DNA of 64,000 nt from Alishewanella agri BL06 (lineage in GTDB: Bacteria > Pseudomonadota > Gammaproteobacteria > Enterobacterales > Alteromonadaceae). The stretch covers positions 62,001 to 126,000 of the forward strand of contig NZ_AKKU01000001.1 of assembly GCF_000272005.1 (NCBI RefSeq), read 5' to 3'. Made by a program: the position numbers and the translations under genes. This document shows, in pieces, positions 37,912 through 47,770 of this stretch (positions are counted from its first letter, which is position 1; every line of letters begins with the position of its first letter). The notes below the pieces were generated by a model. That model ran no database searches and was not told the DNA's origin. It worked only from the letters and a program-made list of their open reading frames with translations.

Positions 37912-38631
37912 GTGAACAGTAAGTTAGCCGCTTATGGTGGTGTGGACCAGATGCAACAAATGGTGGAACGCCATGCCCCTTTGGTTAAGCGTATAGCCTA
38001 CCACTTACTGGCGCGTTTACCGGCCAGTGTTCAAGCTGATGATCTGATCCAAGCCGGGATGATCGGCCTGTTAGAGGCTGCGAAAAACTTCGATGGCTCA
38101 AAAGGGGCCAGTTTTGAAACCTTCGCCGGTATTCGGATCCGCGGCGCTATGCTTGATGATATCCGCCGTGGCGACTGGACGCCACGCTCGGTGCACCGTA
38201 ATGCCCGCCTGATTGCCGATACCATCGCCGAACTGGAAGCGCAGTTAGGTCGCGATGTTAGGGACTTTGAAGTTGCAGAAAAACTTGCTATCTCTTTAGA
38301 TGAATATCATCATATGCTTAGTGATGTAAGCTCTGGTCGGATTATTGGCATTGAAGACTTGGGAATATCTGAAGATGTACTGGTTACGGCGGATGATGTT
38401 GAACATGATCAACTGTATCAAGAACAGGCTAATGAAGCCTTTAATTCAGCCTTAGTAAAACATATCAGTAGTTTACCGGAGCGGGAAGCGTTAGTATTGT
38501 CGTTGTATTATAATGACGAACTAAACTTAAAAGAGATCGGGGCGGTGCTGGATGTCAGCGAGTCACGGGTCAGTCAGATTCATAGTCAGGCATTGGTGCG
38601 GTTAAAAGCCCGAATGCAGGCTTGGTTGTAA
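37912..38631 (+). CDS. fliA: flagellar sigma factor FliA (sigma-28)
   Basis: The 239-residue sigma factor directs transcription of late flagellar genes, usually flagellins, stators and anti-sigma FlgM targets. Region 2 (DDLIQAGMIGLLEAAKNFD, FETFAGIRIRGAMLDDIR) and region 4 (LKEIGAVLDVSESRVSQIHSQAL) are clear. The start is GTG at 37912 with TAGGGGG upstream. It is 8 bases after flhG, as in other polar flagellar operons. Confidence 0.96.
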   Translation: MNSKLAAYGGVDQMQQMVERHAPLVKRIAYHLLARLPASVQADDLIQAGMIGLLEAAKNFDGSKGASFETFAGIRIRGAMLDDIRRGDWTPRSVHRNARLIADTIAELEAQLGRDVRDFEVAEKLAISLDEYHHMLSDVSSGRIIGIEDLGISEDVLVTADDVEHDQLYQEQANEAFNSALVKHISSLPEREALVLSLYYNDELNLKEIGAVLDVSESRVSQIHSQALVRLKARMQAWL

Positions 38632-38635
38632 TGTT

Positions 38636-38650
38636 TCCTGCTTTGCAGGA
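38636..38650. repeat. small hairpin between fliA and cheY
   Basis: TCCTGC pairs with GCAGGA around a TTT loop, 5 bases after the fliA stop. It lies in the 42-base gap before cheY and is followed by a pyrimidine-rich stretch without a T-run. It could stabilise the transcript or weakly attenuate read-through. Confidence 0.35.
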
Positions 38651-38673
38651 CGACTTTCTCTTCGGAGGGGACT

Positions 38674-39057
38674 TTGGATAAGAACATGAAAATTCTCGTG
38701 GTGGATGATTTTTCAACCATGAGACGTATTATCAAAAACCTGCTACGCGATTTGGGCTTTACCAACATATCTGAAGCAGACGACGGCAGCACTGCCTTAC
38801 CAATGCTGCAAGGTGGTGACTTTGATTTCGTGGTAACGGACTGGAATATGCCGGGCATGCAAGGTATCGATTTATTGCGCGCCATTCGCGCTGATGCCAA
38901 ATTGAAGCATATCCCGGTACTGATGGTCACAGCCGAAGCCAAAAAAGAACAAATCATCGCCGCCGCGCAGGCTGGCGTAAATGGCTACATCGTCAAACCT
39001 TTTACTGCAGCAACCTTACAGGAAAAGTTGGCGAAGGTATTCGAGCGGATAGGTTAA
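38674..39057 (+). CDS. cheY: chemotaxis response regulator CheY
   Basis: The 127-residue single-domain receiver binds FliM when phosphorylated and reverses the motor. The acidic pocket D11-D12, the phospho-acceptor D56 (VVTDWNMPG), the conserved T in [10 protein letters not shown] and the K in [11 protein letters not shown] are present. The start is a TTG at 38674: a strong GGAGG (38664-38668) lies 5 bases before it, whereas the first ATG (38686) would be 17 bases away. Confidence 0.95.
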   Translation: MDKNMKILVVDDFSTMRRIIKNLLRDLGFTNISEADDGSTALPMLQGGDFDFVVTDWNMPGMQGIDLLRAIRADAKLKHIPVLMVTAEAKKEQIIAAAQAGVNGYIVKPFTAATLQEKLAKVFERIG

Positions 39058-39083
39058 GCCGTATTTAACCAAGGAGTCACACC

Positions 39084-39833
39084 ATGCCTGCTGCTACGGC
39101 CCCGCTGATTACACTTGAACAGGCTAAGGAATTAGTCCAATTACTGGAAATGGGTGAGCAGGATATTGCGAACCAACTGGTGCAGCAACTGGGTATGCCA
39201 GGTTCATCAGAGCTGTTCGCAGAAGTGGGGAAACTTACCCGCCAACTGCATGACTCCCTTAAAAATTTTCAGATTGATCCTTCCCTTAGCAACATTCTCG
39301 AAGAAGATATTCCAGACGCGAAAAAGCGCCTGAACCATGTTATTGATATGACGGAACAGGCCGCCAACCGTACTATGGACGCGGTAGAGTCTTGCCTGCC
39401 GATTGCCGATGAATTAAACCAACAACTTAATCGCATTATGCCGCAATGGCAGAAGCTGATGACACGGCAATTACAACTGGGTGAATTCAAAACACTGTGC
39501 CACGGCATGGATGGCTTCTTAAAACAAACCGTCGATCAGTCAACCTTGTTAAATCAGTTACTCACCGATGTGCTGATGGCGCAGGATTATCAGGATCTGA
39601 CCGGACAGATTTTACGCCGGGTCATCGAGCTGGTCAGGGAAGTTGAAGAAAGTTTAATCGGCCTGTTAACGGCTTTTGGTAAAAGCAACACCCAATTTCT
39701 GGAACAAAAACCAGCGAAGAAAAAAGTTCTGGCGGGTGAAGCTGAGGGGCCGATCATCGATAAAGAGGATCGGGACGACGTGGTTAACGGCCAGGACGAT
39801 GTGGATGACCTGTTATCCAGCTTAGGTTTTTAA
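39084..39833 (+). CDS. cheZ: CheY-P phosphatase CheZ
   Basis: The 249-residue protein forms the long four-helix bundle of CheZ. The catalytic segment with the conserved glutamine is seen as LMAQDYQDLTGQIL (near residues 163-176). The C-terminal tail QDDVDDLLSSLGF is the CheY-binding peptide. It follows cheY after 26 bases, as usual. Confidence 0.95.
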   Translation: MPAATAPLITLEQAKELVQLLEMGEQDIANQLVQQLGMPGSSELFAEVGKLTRQLHDSLKNFQIDPSLSNILEEDIPDAKKRLNHVIDMTEQAANRTMDAVESCLPIADELNQQLNRIMPQWQKLMTRQLQLGEFKTLCHGMDGFLKQTVDQSTLLNQLLTDVLMAQDYQDLTGQILRRVIELVREVEESLIGLLTAFGKSNTQFLEQKPAKKKVLAGEAEGPIIDKEDRDDVVNGQDDVDDLLSSLGF

Positions 39834-39848
39834 CGGAGGTGCTTACTG

Positions 39849-42020
39849 ATGAGTTTTGATATGGATGAAGACATCCTCCAGGACTTTCTGGTCGAAGCGG
39901 GCGAAATACTTGAACTGTTACAGGAACAGCTGGTTGAGCTGGAAAACAATCCACAAGATACGGCGCTGTTAAATGCGATTTTCCGCGGCTTCCATACCGT
40001 AAAAGGTGGCGCGGGCTTCCTGTCATTGGGTGAGCTGGTCGATGCTTGCCACGGTGCAGAAAATGTGTTTGATATTCTGCGCACCGGTAAGCGTCAGGTT
40101 ACCCCGGAACTGATGGACGTGATCTTGCAGGCGTTAGATGCTGTCAATGCCATGTTTGCAGAAGTTAAAGCGCGGCAACCACTGACACCGGCCGATCCAG
40201 CCCTACTGGATGCACTGCATTTTTACTCTGAACCCGAACGACCAGGCGAAGCCGCACCAAACGCTGCACCTGCAGCCGTCAGCCCGAAAGTTGAAGCACC
40301 TGTTACCCCAAGTGCCCCTGCGGTAGTTGCGTCCGGTGACGATGCTCTCGATAGCATGACCGAAGCTGAGTTTGAGCGGATGCTCGACGAGTTACATGGT
40401 GCTGGTGCACCTGGCCGGTCAACAGCAGCTGCAGCTGCGCCTTCAACACCGTCGGCATCGTCAGCGTCTGGCGATGATATTACCGATGATGAGTTTGAAG
40501 CCTTACTGGATCAGTTACATGGTAAAGGTAGTTTCCAGCCTGAAGTAAAAGCGAGCCCCGCGTCACCAGCACCGACAGCAACACCGGCGGCGGCAGCGAA
40601 AAAAGACGATGAAATTACCGACGATGAATTTGAAGCGCTGCTGGATCAGCTGCATGGTAAAGGCAAAGCGCCGGTAGAAGCCACACCGAAAGCCGAAGTA
40701 GAGCGCCAACCCACTCCGGAACCTGTGGCCGCACCGGCGGCAGTACCTGCCAAAGCCGCAGAAGCACCGGTCGCGCCGGCAGCAGGTGCTGCGGCAGATA
40801 AAGGCGCAGTTGCCGCGGAAACCACAGTAAGGGTTGACACCAAACGCCTTGATCAAATTATGAATATGGTCGGTGAATTGGTGCTGGTGCGTAATCGGTT
40901 GGTGAGTCTATCCAGTTCAGCGCAAAGTGAAGAAATGAGTAAGGCGATTGCTAATCTGGATGTTGTGACCGCCGATATTCAGGGCGCCGTCATGAAAACC
41001 CGGATGCAGCCCATCAAAAAAGTCTTCGGCCGTTTCCCCAGGGTGGTGCGGGATTTAGCACGCTCACTTAAAAAGGATATTGAACTTATTCTGGAAGGTG
41101 AAGAAACCGATCTGGATAAAAACCTGGTCGAAGCCTTAGCCGATCCACTGGTGCATTTAGTGCGAAACTCTGTCGATCACGGTATTGAGTTGCCGGATAT
41201 CCGTCAGGCCGCCGGCAAGCCTCGCACCGGGATCGTGAAATTAGCGGCGCAGCAAGCGGGCGATCATATCCTGCTAACCATTCAGGACGATGGCGCCGGT
41301 ATGGATCCGGAGAAATTAAAAAACCTGGCGATCAAGCGTGGGGTTATCGATACCGATACCGCCGCCCGGATGTCAGATACCGATGCCTTTAATCTGATTT
41401 TTGCGCCTGGTTTTTCCACCAAAGAGCAAATCTCTGATATCTCAGGTCGTGGCGTCGGTATGGATGTGGTGAAAACCAAAATTACTCAGCTTAACGGCAC
41501 TGTACACATCCACTCCAAACTTGGCGAAGGTACACTGCTGGAAATTAAAGTCCCGCTCACCCTGGCTATCTTACCTACGCTGATGGTTATTGTTGGCAAA
41601 CAAACCTTTGCGTTGCCGCTAGCGGGCGTGAATGAAATTTTCCATCTGGATCTGGCGAAAACCAATATTGTCGATGGTCAGTTAACTATTGTCGTGCGTA
41701 ACAAAGCTATTCCGCTGTTTTATCTTGAGCATTGGCTGGTGAAAAACTCGGATAAAAAGCTGCGCCGGGCGCAAGGTCATGTGGTGATAGTGCAAATCGG
41801 TCAGCAACAAGTGGGTTTCGTCGTTGATCAGTTAATTGGTCAGGAAGAGGTGGTGATCAAAGCGCTGGACGCACTGTTACAAGGCACACCGGGTATGGCC
41901 GGGGCGACCATCACCTCAGACGGTGGTATCGCACTGATCCTTGATGTACCGAATTTATTAAAACATTACGCGAAAAAGTCAAAAATAAAATTTGAACAAT
42001 TCAACCGACTCCATGGGTAA
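39849..42020 (+). CDS. cheA: chemotaxis histidine kinase CheA
   Basis: The 723-residue kinase has an HPt domain with H49 ([13 protein letters not shown]). After a long A/P-rich linker (about 130-325) come the dimerisation helices ([21 protein letters not shown] begins near 331), the kinase domain with N, G1 and G2 boxes ([30 protein letters not shown]), and a CheW-like regulatory domain. No globular CheY-binding P2 domain is apparent. The linker holds three acidic repeats, each ending in LHG, at 168-184, 209-225 and 255-270. Related linkers in Vibrio-type CheA contain the segment used for polar localisation through ParP. It starts 15 bases after cheZ. Confidence 0.95.
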   Translation: MSFDMDEDILQDFLVEAGEILELLQEQLVELENNPQDTALLNAIFRGFHTVKGGAGFLSLGELVDACHGAENVFDILRTGKRQVTPELMDVILQALDAVNAMFAEVKARQPLTPADPALLDALHFYSEPERPGEAAPNAAPAAVSPKVEAPVTPSAPAVVASGDDALDSMTEAEFERMLDELHGAGAPGRSTAAAAAPSTPSASSASGDDITDDEFEALLDQLHGKGSFQPEVKASPASPAPTATPAAAAKKDDEITDDEFEALLDQLHGKGKAPVEATPKAEVERQPTPEPVAAPAAVPAKAAEAPVAPAAGAAADKGAVAAETTVRVDTKRLDQIMNMVGELVLVRNRLVSLSSSAQSEEMSKAIANLDVVTADIQGAVMKTRMQPIKKVFGRFPRVVRDLARSLKKDIELILEGEETDLDKNLVEALADPLVHLVRNSVDHGIELPDIRQAAGKPRTGIVKLAAQQAGDHILLTIQDDGAGMDPEKLKNLAIKRGVIDTDTAARMSDTDAFNLIFAPGFSTKEQISDISGRGVGMDVVKTKITQLNGTVHIHSKLGEGTLLEIKVPLTLAILPTLMVIVGKQTFALPLAGVNEIFHLDLAKTNIVDGQLTIVVRNKAIPLFYLEHWLVKNSDKKLRRAQGHVVIVQIGQQQVGFVVDQLIGQEEVVIKALDALLQGTPGMAGATITSDGGIALILDVPNLLKHYAKKSKIKFEQFNRLHG
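40350..40661 (+). repeat. three in-frame copies of an acidic LL...LHG motif in the CheA linker
   Basis: The encoded peptides are [36 protein letters not shown] and [19 protein letters not shown], separated by A/P/S-rich spacers of 24-28 residues. Copies 2 and 3 are nearly identical and copy 1 is diverged. This suggests stepwise duplication under selection for the motif. Confidence 0.85.
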
Positions 42021-42031
42021 ATAGGGATTTT

Positions 42032-43189
42032 ATGGCCATTCGGGTATTAATTGTTGATGACTCCAGCTTTTTCCGTAGACGTTTACAGGAAATCTTGTCG
42101 GCAGATCCAGAGCTGGAGGTTATCGATAGTGCAGTTAATGGCCGGGAGGCAGTCGACAAAGCGCTGGCGCTGAAACCTGATGTGATTACCATGGATATCG
42201 AAATGCCGGTGTTGGATGGTATTTCGGCGGTACGGGAAATCCTGAAAGTTCAGCGTATCCCCATCCTGATGTTCTCCTCGTTGACGCATGAGGGTGCCAA
42301 AGCAACGCTTGACGCGCTGGAAGCCGGGGCGGTTGATTTTTTACCAAAGAAATTCGAAGACATCGCCCGTGACAAACAGGAAGCTGGGGATGTGTTACGG
42401 GAGCGGGTTAGAGCTGTTGCCAGGCGTCGGCCATTAGGACGCAGTACTTTTAGTAGTTCGGTATTAGCCCGCTCAGCCAGTTCGACGCTAGCGCGGCGAC
42501 CATTGGAGCCGCAGCGGCCAGAGCTTAGAAATGCTACCGATACCGAGCGTGTTGGCCGCTTTGAACGCCCGGCCTTAACACCGCGCACTCACTTTGCTGC
42601 CAGTGGTAAAGACTATAAGTTGGTTGCTATCGGGACCTCAACCGGTGGTCCTGTGGCACTGCAACGCATTCTTACCGCCTTGCCGGCAGACTTTCCGCTG
42701 CCAATCATCTTGATCCAACATATGCCTGCTGCCTTTACCGGCGCTTTTGCCCAGCGCTTGAACAGCCTGGCCAAGATCACTATTAAAGAAGCCGAAGATA
42801 ACGATGTATTAAAGCCCGGTGTCGCCTATCTGGCACCTGGTGGTAAGCAAATGCTGGTTGATGGCAGTGAAAGTCAGGCCCGGCTGCGCATTAAAGAAGA
42901 TGACTCGCCACGCATTACCTTTAAACCCAGTGTTGATATTACCTTTGCCACAGCGGCAAAAGTGTTTCACGACAAGGTACTGGCAGTCGTATTGACCGGG
43001 ATGGGCGCTGACGGTCGGGAAGGCGCGCGGTTATTAAAGCAGCAAGGCTCAGCAATTTGGGCGCAAGACGAAGCCAGCTGTGTAGTATATGGTATGCCAC
43101 AAGCTATCGCCGCAGCAGGATTAATGGATGTAGAGGTCAGTTTGGAAGATGTCGCCCCCAGACTGTTGACGGAGCTCAGGCATGGATAA
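42032..43189 (+). CDS. cheB: chemotaxis methylesterase/deamidase CheB
   Basis: The 385-residue protein has a receiver domain with phospho-acceptor D55 (ITMDIEMPV), a linker rich in R and S (about 125-190), and the methylesterase domain. Its catalytic residues lie in [13 protein letters not shown] (S), [13 protein letters not shown] (H) and [12 protein letters not shown] (D). It removes methyl groups from chemoreceptors for adaptation. It overlaps the stator gene motC by 8 bases. Confidence 0.95.
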   Translation: MAIRVLIVDDSSFFRRRLQEILSADPELEVIDSAVNGREAVDKALALKPDVITMDIEMPVLDGISAVREILKVQRIPILMFSSLTHEGAKATLDALEAGAVDFLPKKFEDIARDKQEAGDVLRERVRAVARRRPLGRSTFSSSVLARSASSTLARRPLEPQRPELRNATDTERVGRFERPALTPRTHFAASGKDYKLVAIGTSTGGPVALQRILTALPADFPLPIILIQHMPAAFTGAFAQRLNSLAKITIKEAEDNDVLKPGVAYLAPGGKQMLVDGSESQARLRIKEDDSPRITFKPSVDITFATAAKVFHDKVLAVVLTGMGADGREGARLLKQQGSAIWAQDEASCVVYGMPQAIAAAGLMDVEVSLEDVAPRLLTELRHG

Positions 43190-43925
43190 ACTGGCATTAA
43201 CCGGTCTGGTACTGGCTTTAATTGCGATCGCTGGTGGTTTTATGCTGGAGGGCGGCAGCCTCAGCACCTTATTGCATTTTCCGGCTTTTATTATTGTGCT
43301 TGGCGGCACCCTTGGCGCTGTCATGTTACAAACGCCTTTTAGTCAGTTCCGGCTCGGGGTGAGTTTATTACCCTGGGTTTTTCAATCCTCACGCTTACCT
43401 GTCAAGCGCACCATTAGCCGTATCGTTGACTGGGGTGTGGCCGCACGCAGTAATGGATTCTTGTCGTTAGAGGAGGCCGCTTTACAGGAGTCAGATCCCT
43501 TTTTACACCGAGGCTTAAATCTGTTGGTCGATGGTGCCGATGCAGCGCAACTGCAAGCGACTTTGGACGCTCAGTTAAGTCTGGAGCGTGAGCGCTTGTT
43601 GCGTGGCGCCCGTATTTTTGAAGCTATGGGCGGGTACAGCCCAACCATCGGTATTATCGGTGCAGTATTGGGCTTGATCCAGGCGATGGCGAATATTAAT
43701 GAGCCGACTTTGCTTGGTGCCGGTATTGCTACGGCTTTTGTCGCCACTATCTATGGGGTGGGGTTTGCTAACCTGATATTTATCCCGGTTGGCAATAAGC
43801 TGAAAAACCTGATTCATCAGCAAAGCCTTTACCATGAGTTGATCATCGAAGGACTGGTCTCCATTGCACAAGGCCAGAATCCAAAGTCGATTGAGCCAAA
43901 ACTGGCTACTTATCTGCCGGGGTAG
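43182..43925 (+). CDS. motC: flagellar stator protein MotC (MotA family)
   Basis: The 247-residue protein is a MotA/PomA-type stator subunit with four transmembrane helices: two near the N-terminus (about 5-50) and two at about 148-200 ([21 protein letters not shown]). The long cytoplasmic loop between them contacts FliG. In Pseudomonas the stator genes after cheB are named motC and motD, and the order here is the same. Ion type (H+ or Na+) cannot be read with confidence. Confidence 0.92.
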   Translation: MDKLALTGLVLALIAIAGGFMLEGGSLSTLLHFPAFIIVLGGTLGAVMLQTPFSQFRLGVSLLPWVFQSSRLPVKRTISRIVDWGVAARSNGFLSLEEAALQESDPFLHRGLNLLVDGADAAQLQATLDAQLSLERERLLRGARIFEAMGGYSPTIGIIGAVLGLIQAMANINEPTLLGAGIATAFVATIYGVGFANLIFIPVGNKLKNLIHQQSLYHELIIEGLVSIAQGQNPKSIEPKLATYLPG

Positions 43926-43928
43926 CTG

Positions 43929-44900
43929 ATGTACCGCCAGCGTAAACTGCATCATAAGGGCGAACGCGAGGATCTGGACCGCTGGCTGGTGTCTTATGCC
44001 GACTATATGACGTTAATGTTCGCGCTCTTTGTCGTGCTGTATGCACTATCTCTGGTCAAAAATGAAGAGTTCAGCGTACTGACCGAATCCCTGACCCGGG
44101 TGTTTGAAAAACCAAAACAAAGTGAAACCGGCGTCACCGGGCCAGCCCTGCTTACGCAAAATACACCGCAAAGCGAACTGCCAAAATATGGCTCCTCTAT
44201 CGATACTGCTAAAGGTCCGGAATTAGTTGCTGATGCGACCCGCCTGGCGCAATTAGATCAACAGTTTCTGGGTAGTCCGCTGGAATCGCTGGAGCAAGAA
44301 TTAACACAGTCATTAAGTCAATTAGTCGAACAAGGATTGGCAAGGGTGCGAGAGGAGCAGGACTGGTTGATTATTGAACTGAATAGCGGTTTACTTTTTC
44401 CATCCGGTAGCGCCAATACCAATAGTTCGGCGCGGGTCGTGTTACAGGAAATTAGTAAAATTATTAACCCAATCAATAATTTTTTACGCATTCGCGGCTA
44501 CACTGATAATATCCCTATTGCTAATGAATTATTTTCGTCGAACTGGGAATTGTCGGTAGCGCGTGCTACCTCAGTGGTTCGGTTGCTGGAGAGCCTGGGT
44601 ACACCGTCACACCGGATGGCGATCGAAGGTTATGGACAGTATGCGCCAGCAGCAGATAATAGTACCGCTGCCGGCAGAGCGGCGAACCGTAAAGTTGAAA
44701 TTGCGATTTCACGTTTTGGCCATCGGCCGGTCGCGGCATCCAATGGTGAAAGTGCCGCTGCGCTGGCCGAGTCGACCGCACAACCAGCAATGGCTGAAGA
44801 AGAGGGCAGTATCAGAGTGATTGCGCTGCCCGGTGGCGGTATCAGAATTACCACCCGGCGTGACAATCCGGATGCGCTGCCCGAACAACAGGATCCTTAG
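43929..44900 (+). CDS. motD: flagellar stator protein MotD (MotB family)
   Basis: The 323-residue protein has one transmembrane helix (about 26-46) preceded by the ion-binding D25 in WLVSYADYMTLMFALF. A plug and linker follow, then a peptidoglycan-binding OmpA-like domain (about 145-260) with LRIRGYTDNIPI and GYGQYAP. It anchors the MotC stator to the cell wall. The last 60 residues are a low-complexity tail. It starts 3 bases after motC. Confidence 0.93.
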   Translation: MYRQRKLHHKGEREDLDRWLVSYADYMTLMFALFVVLYALSLVKNEEFSVLTESLTRVFEKPKQSETGVTGPALLTQNTPQSELPKYGSSIDTAKGPELVADATRLAQLDQQFLGSPLESLEQELTQSLSQLVEQGLARVREEQDWLIIELNSGLLFPSGSANTNSSARVVLQEISKIINPINNFLRIRGYTDNIPIANELFSSNWELSVARATSVVRLLESLGTPSHRMAIEGYGQYAPAADNSTAAGRAANRKVEIAISRFGHRPVAASNGESAAALAESTAQPAMAEEEGSIRVIALPGGGIRITTRRDNPDALPEQQDP

Positions 44901-44902
44901 AC

Positions 44903-45679
44903 GTGGTTATTTGGACAATTGCGAATCAAAAAGGTGGCGTCGGTAAAACGACCACTACTGTGACCCTTGGTGGTTTACTGGCAGAGCGCGGGCATCGCGT
45001 GTTACTGGTAGACATGGATCCTCATGCGTCGCTGACTTACTATTTCGGCATTGATGCTGAAGAGTTAGAAGTCAGCGTCTATGATATTTTTACCCGTGGT
45101 AAAACCATTACCCGCGAAGAGATCTTGCAGTCACTTTGTCCGAGTACCGCAGAGCGTCTTGATATTTTGCCTGCCTCAATGTCACTTGCGACCTTAGATC
45201 GTTCTATGGGTAATAAAGGTGGTATGGGCTTGATTCTGAAGAAAGCCTTAAAACTGATTTCCCGGGATTATGATTATGTGCTGGTTGATTGTCCGCCGGT
45301 GATGGGAGTGCTGATGGTTAATGCACTGGCGGCCTGTGATCGGGTGTTGATCCCGGTACAAACCGAGTTTCTTGCCCTGAAAGGTCTGGAGCGGATGATC
45401 GCTACCATGGCGTTAATGCGTAATGCGCAACAGGAGTTGGCTTTTACCATTATTCCCACTATGTATGACAAAAGGACCAAGGCCTCGCTGGAAGCCTACA
45501 AAGAGCTGAAAGCAAAGTATCAGGATCGGGTTTGGTCGGCAGTGGTACCGGTAGATACCAAATTCCGTGATGCCTCGCTGGCGCAAACCCCGCCAAACGT
45601 CTTTGCTGGCACATCACGCGGGGTTTTTGCTTATAACACGCTACTGACCTATTTGTTGCAATTAGGTCCGGAGGCTTAA
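44903..45679 (+). CDS. parC: chemotaxis array positioning ATPase ParC (ParA-like)
   Basis: The 258-residue ParA-type ATPase starts MVIWTIANQKGGVGKTTTTV, with the deviant Walker A motif, and continues VLLVDMDPHASLTYYFG and VLVDCPPVMG. It has no N-terminal helix-turn-helix, so it is a small ParA unlike plasmid types that regulate transcription. Lying between the stator genes and a CheW-domain protein is diagnostic for ParC, which keeps the chemoreceptor array at the flagellated pole in Vibrio and Pseudomonas. A GTG start (44903) comes 2 bases after motD. Confidence 0.9.
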   Translation: MVIWTIANQKGGVGKTTTTVTLGGLLAERGHRVLLVDMDPHASLTYYFGIDAEELEVSVYDIFTRGKTITREEILQSLCPSTAERLDILPASMSLATLDRSMGNKGGMGLILKKALKLISRDYDYVLVDCPPVMGVLMVNALAACDRVLIPVQTEFLALKGLERMIATMALMRNAQQELAFTIIPTMYDKRTKASLEAYKELKAKYQDRVWSAVVPVDTKFRDASLAQTPPNVFAGTSRGVFAYNTLLTYLLQLGPEA

Positions 45680-45680
45680 T

Positions 45681-46475
45681 ATGAGCCACTTAATTGCCAG
45701 TCAAAAAGTTATCCAGCATTACTTGTCTGCGTTGCTAACGGAAGACGAGCCGCTGGCGCCACAGGAAACGGCCTTAGCTGAGACGAAGAAAGCCGAGTTA
45801 AATCGCTTACTGGCGCAGGCCACGCCCGTTGCCGCGCCTGTTGAAAACGTAGTGGCAGCGCCGGTACAGACCCAGGTTGTGCAGCCTGTGGCTAAAGCTA
45901 CAGTGGCACCTGTTGTTACAGAAACTGCTGTGCCTGTCGCAGCACCGGTACTCCGCGAGCGGGCTATCCCGATTGCCGAGCGGCTGGCGGTAACGCCTCC
46001 GCCGCAGCTAAAAGTAGAAAAGGCTTACCGGCAAGGTAGTTTTCAGGCGCTCTTCTTCAGTGTTGCGGGCCTTAGAATTGCCGTACCACTGACAGAGCTG
46101 GGTGGTATTCATGAACTGGGCCCGATTAATAATTTGCCTGGTAAAGCAGATTGGTTCAAAGGCATTATGTTGCACCGGGCGCAAAAAATTCAGTTGGTCG
46201 ATACGGCACGCTGGGTGATGCCAGAAAAATATACTGCTACACTGGCAACAGAGCTAAACTATCAATATGTTATTATGCTTGGCACCAGTAATTGGGGCCT
46301 GTGCTGTGAGCTGCTGATTGATACCATTAATCTGGAGCCGGAGCAGATAAAATGGCGCGAGCAGGAAGGGAAACGTCCCTGGATGGCTGGCCTGATTAAA
46401 GAACAGAAATGTGTGTTGGTTGATGTCGATGAGCTGGTTAAGTTGTTAAACCAGGGGCTGGATGTCAACGCCTGA
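45681..46475 (+). CDS. parP: ParP, CheW-domain coupling protein for polar arrays
   Basis: The 264-residue protein has a helical N-terminus (about 1-55), an A/P/V-rich linker (about 55-115) and a C-terminal CheW-like domain (about 120-255). By homology, ParP binds ParC through its N-terminal part and inserts its CheW-like domain into the array next to CheA. It begins one base after parC and precedes the true cheW. The call rests on this gene pair and the domain order. Confidence 0.88.
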   Translation: MSHLIASQKVIQHYLSALLTEDEPLAPQETALAETKKAELNRLLAQATPVAAPVENVVAAPVQTQVVQPVAKATVAPVVTETAVPVAAPVLRERAIPIAERLAVTPPPQLKVEKAYRQGSFQALFFSVAGLRIAVPLTELGGIHELGPINNLPGKADWFKGIMLHRAQKIQLVDTARWVMPEKYTATLATELNYQYVIMLGTSNWGLCCELLIDTINLEPEQIKWREQEGKRPWMAGLIKEQKCVLVDVDELVKLLNQGLDVNA

Positions 46476-46501
46476 ACCCGCAAACCAATAAGGAGCTGTA
46501 G

Positions 46502-46996
46502 ATGAGCAATAAGTTTTCTGGCCAGGCTGATAAAAATCAGGTCGCGGATCTGGTATTACAGTGGGTGACCTTTCGCTTGCAGGAAGAAACCTACGGCATT
46601 AACGTGATGCAGGTGCAGGAAGTACTGCGCTATACCGAAATTGCTCCGGTACCTGGCTCTCCTGACTATGTGCTGGGTATCATCAACTTACGTGGTAACG
46701 TAGTCACCGTTATTGATACGCGGGCCCGTTTTGGCTTACCGCCAGCCGAAGTCAGTGACAATACCCGGATTGTCATTATCGAAGCAGAAAAACAAGTCAT
46801 TGGCATTCTGGTTGATAGTGTAGCGGAAGTGGTATACCTGAAACAGTCCGAAATTGATAATGCACCTAATGTCGGCACTGACGAGAGCGCGCGCTTTATT
46901 CAGGGCGTGGCGAATCGTGAAGGTGAGTTGTTGATCCTGGTGGATCTCAACAAGATGTTAAACGATGAAGAATGGGATGAGATCAGTAGTATCTGA
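46502..46996 (+). CDS. cheW: chemotaxis coupling protein CheW
   Basis: The 164-residue single-domain CheW links chemoreceptors to CheA. It shows WVTFRLQEETYGINVMQVQEV, VLGIINLRGNVVTVIDTR and ARFIQGVANREGELLILVDLN, the conserved CheW blocks. An AAGGAG ribosome site precedes the ATG. Its stop overlaps the next start by one base. Confidence 0.96.
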   Translation: MSNKFSGQADKNQVADLVLQWVTFRLQEETYGINVMQVQEVLRYTEIAPVPGSPDYVLGIINLRGNVVTVIDTRARFGLPPAEVSDNTRIVIIEAEKQVIGILVDSVAEVVYLKQSEIDNAPNVGTDESARFIQGVANREGELLILVDLNKMLNDEEWDEISSI

Positions 46997-47430
46997 TGAC
47001 TGCCACCCTGACACTCTACTTGTTAATTCTGTTCCTGTTCCTGTTACTCATTGCAGTGATAGTCTGGGGATGGCTGAAATTTAACAAGCAACAAGCGCAG
47101 CTTACGGTGTTGACCGCGCAGCTGGAGTCGGCGCAACAACAGAAGGTCTCGCAGCAAACCGAGACCGAAGAGCTCAGAGCCGGGGTAATTGGCGTTGGCC
47201 AGCGTGTGCTGGTGTTGCAGGAACAACAGCAGCGATTGCAACACGAATTCGCTGAACTGCAAGCACAACATCAAGCGATAGCGTTAAGTGATCCGGAAAG
47301 TAAAATTTATAGCCGTGCAGTGAAAATGGTTGAGCTGGGCGCTGATCTGGAAGAGATCATTCGAGAGTGCGAATTACCCAGAGCTGAGGCTGAACTGCTG
47401 TTTAATTTACACCGCCAAAAACGAAGCTAG
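46996..47430 (+). CDS. DUF2802 membrane protein of the chemotaxis operon
   Basis: The 144-residue protein has an N-terminal transmembrane helix (about 5-27, LYLLILFLFLLLIAVIVWGW), a glutamine-rich coiled coil (about 30-95) and a C-terminal helical motif (YSRAVKMVELGADLEEIIRECELPRAEAELLF). This is the DUF2802 domain, which resembles the end of Bacillus SwrB. Homologues sit after cheW in Pseudomonas and Vibrio. The role is unknown; an accessory role in flagellar export or polar arrays is inference from context. Confidence 0.8.
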   Translation: MTATLTLYLLILFLFLLLIAVIVWGWLKFNKQQAQLTVLTAQLESAQQQKVSQQTETEELRAGVIGVGQRVLVLQEQQQRLQHEFAELQAQHQAIALSDPESKIYSRAVKMVELGADLEEIIRECELPRAEAELLFNLHRQKRS

Positions 47431-47442
47431 GCGGGTGCGTTG

Positions 47443-47760
47443 ATGACTGGCCAGGCAGATCAACAACCGGAATTAACCGCCGCCGCACTAAAGTATGATG
47501 GCCAGGCGGCACCGCTTATTGTCGCCAAAGGCCACGGTCAGCTGGCAAAGGATATCATTGAACTGGCGCGCGAGCATGGTGTATTAATCCATGAAGACGC
47601 CGAACTGACCCGCCTGCTTAGCAAATTGGAGTTGGGCGAACAGATCCCGCGCGAGCTTTATCTGATCATTGCCGAGTTAATTGCTTTTTCCTATGTACTG
47701 CAAGGTAAATTCCCGGATAACTGGCATAATATTCATCAGCGCATCGATCTGAAAACCTGA
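47443..47760 (+). CDS. FlhB C-terminal-domain-like protein (FhlB)
   Basis: The 105-residue soluble protein corresponds to the part of FlhB after its autocleavage site: AALKYDGQAAPLIVAKGHGQLA, ARELGV-type VLIHEDAELTRLL, and IPRELYLIIAELIAFSYVLQ. It lacks the membrane domain and the NPTH site. FhlB-type paralogues can in part replace the FlhB C-terminal domain in Salmonella. The ATG at 47443 is preferred over the adjoining TTG. It is the last gene of the flagellar-chemotaxis block and meets tdk head-on. Confidence 0.85.
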   Translation: MTGQADQQPELTAAALKYDGQAAPLIVAKGHGQLAKDIIELAREHGVLIHEDAELTRLLSKLELGEQIPRELYLIIAELIAFSYVLQGKFPDNWHNIHQRIDLKT

Positions 47761-47770
47761 CCCTCAGCGA

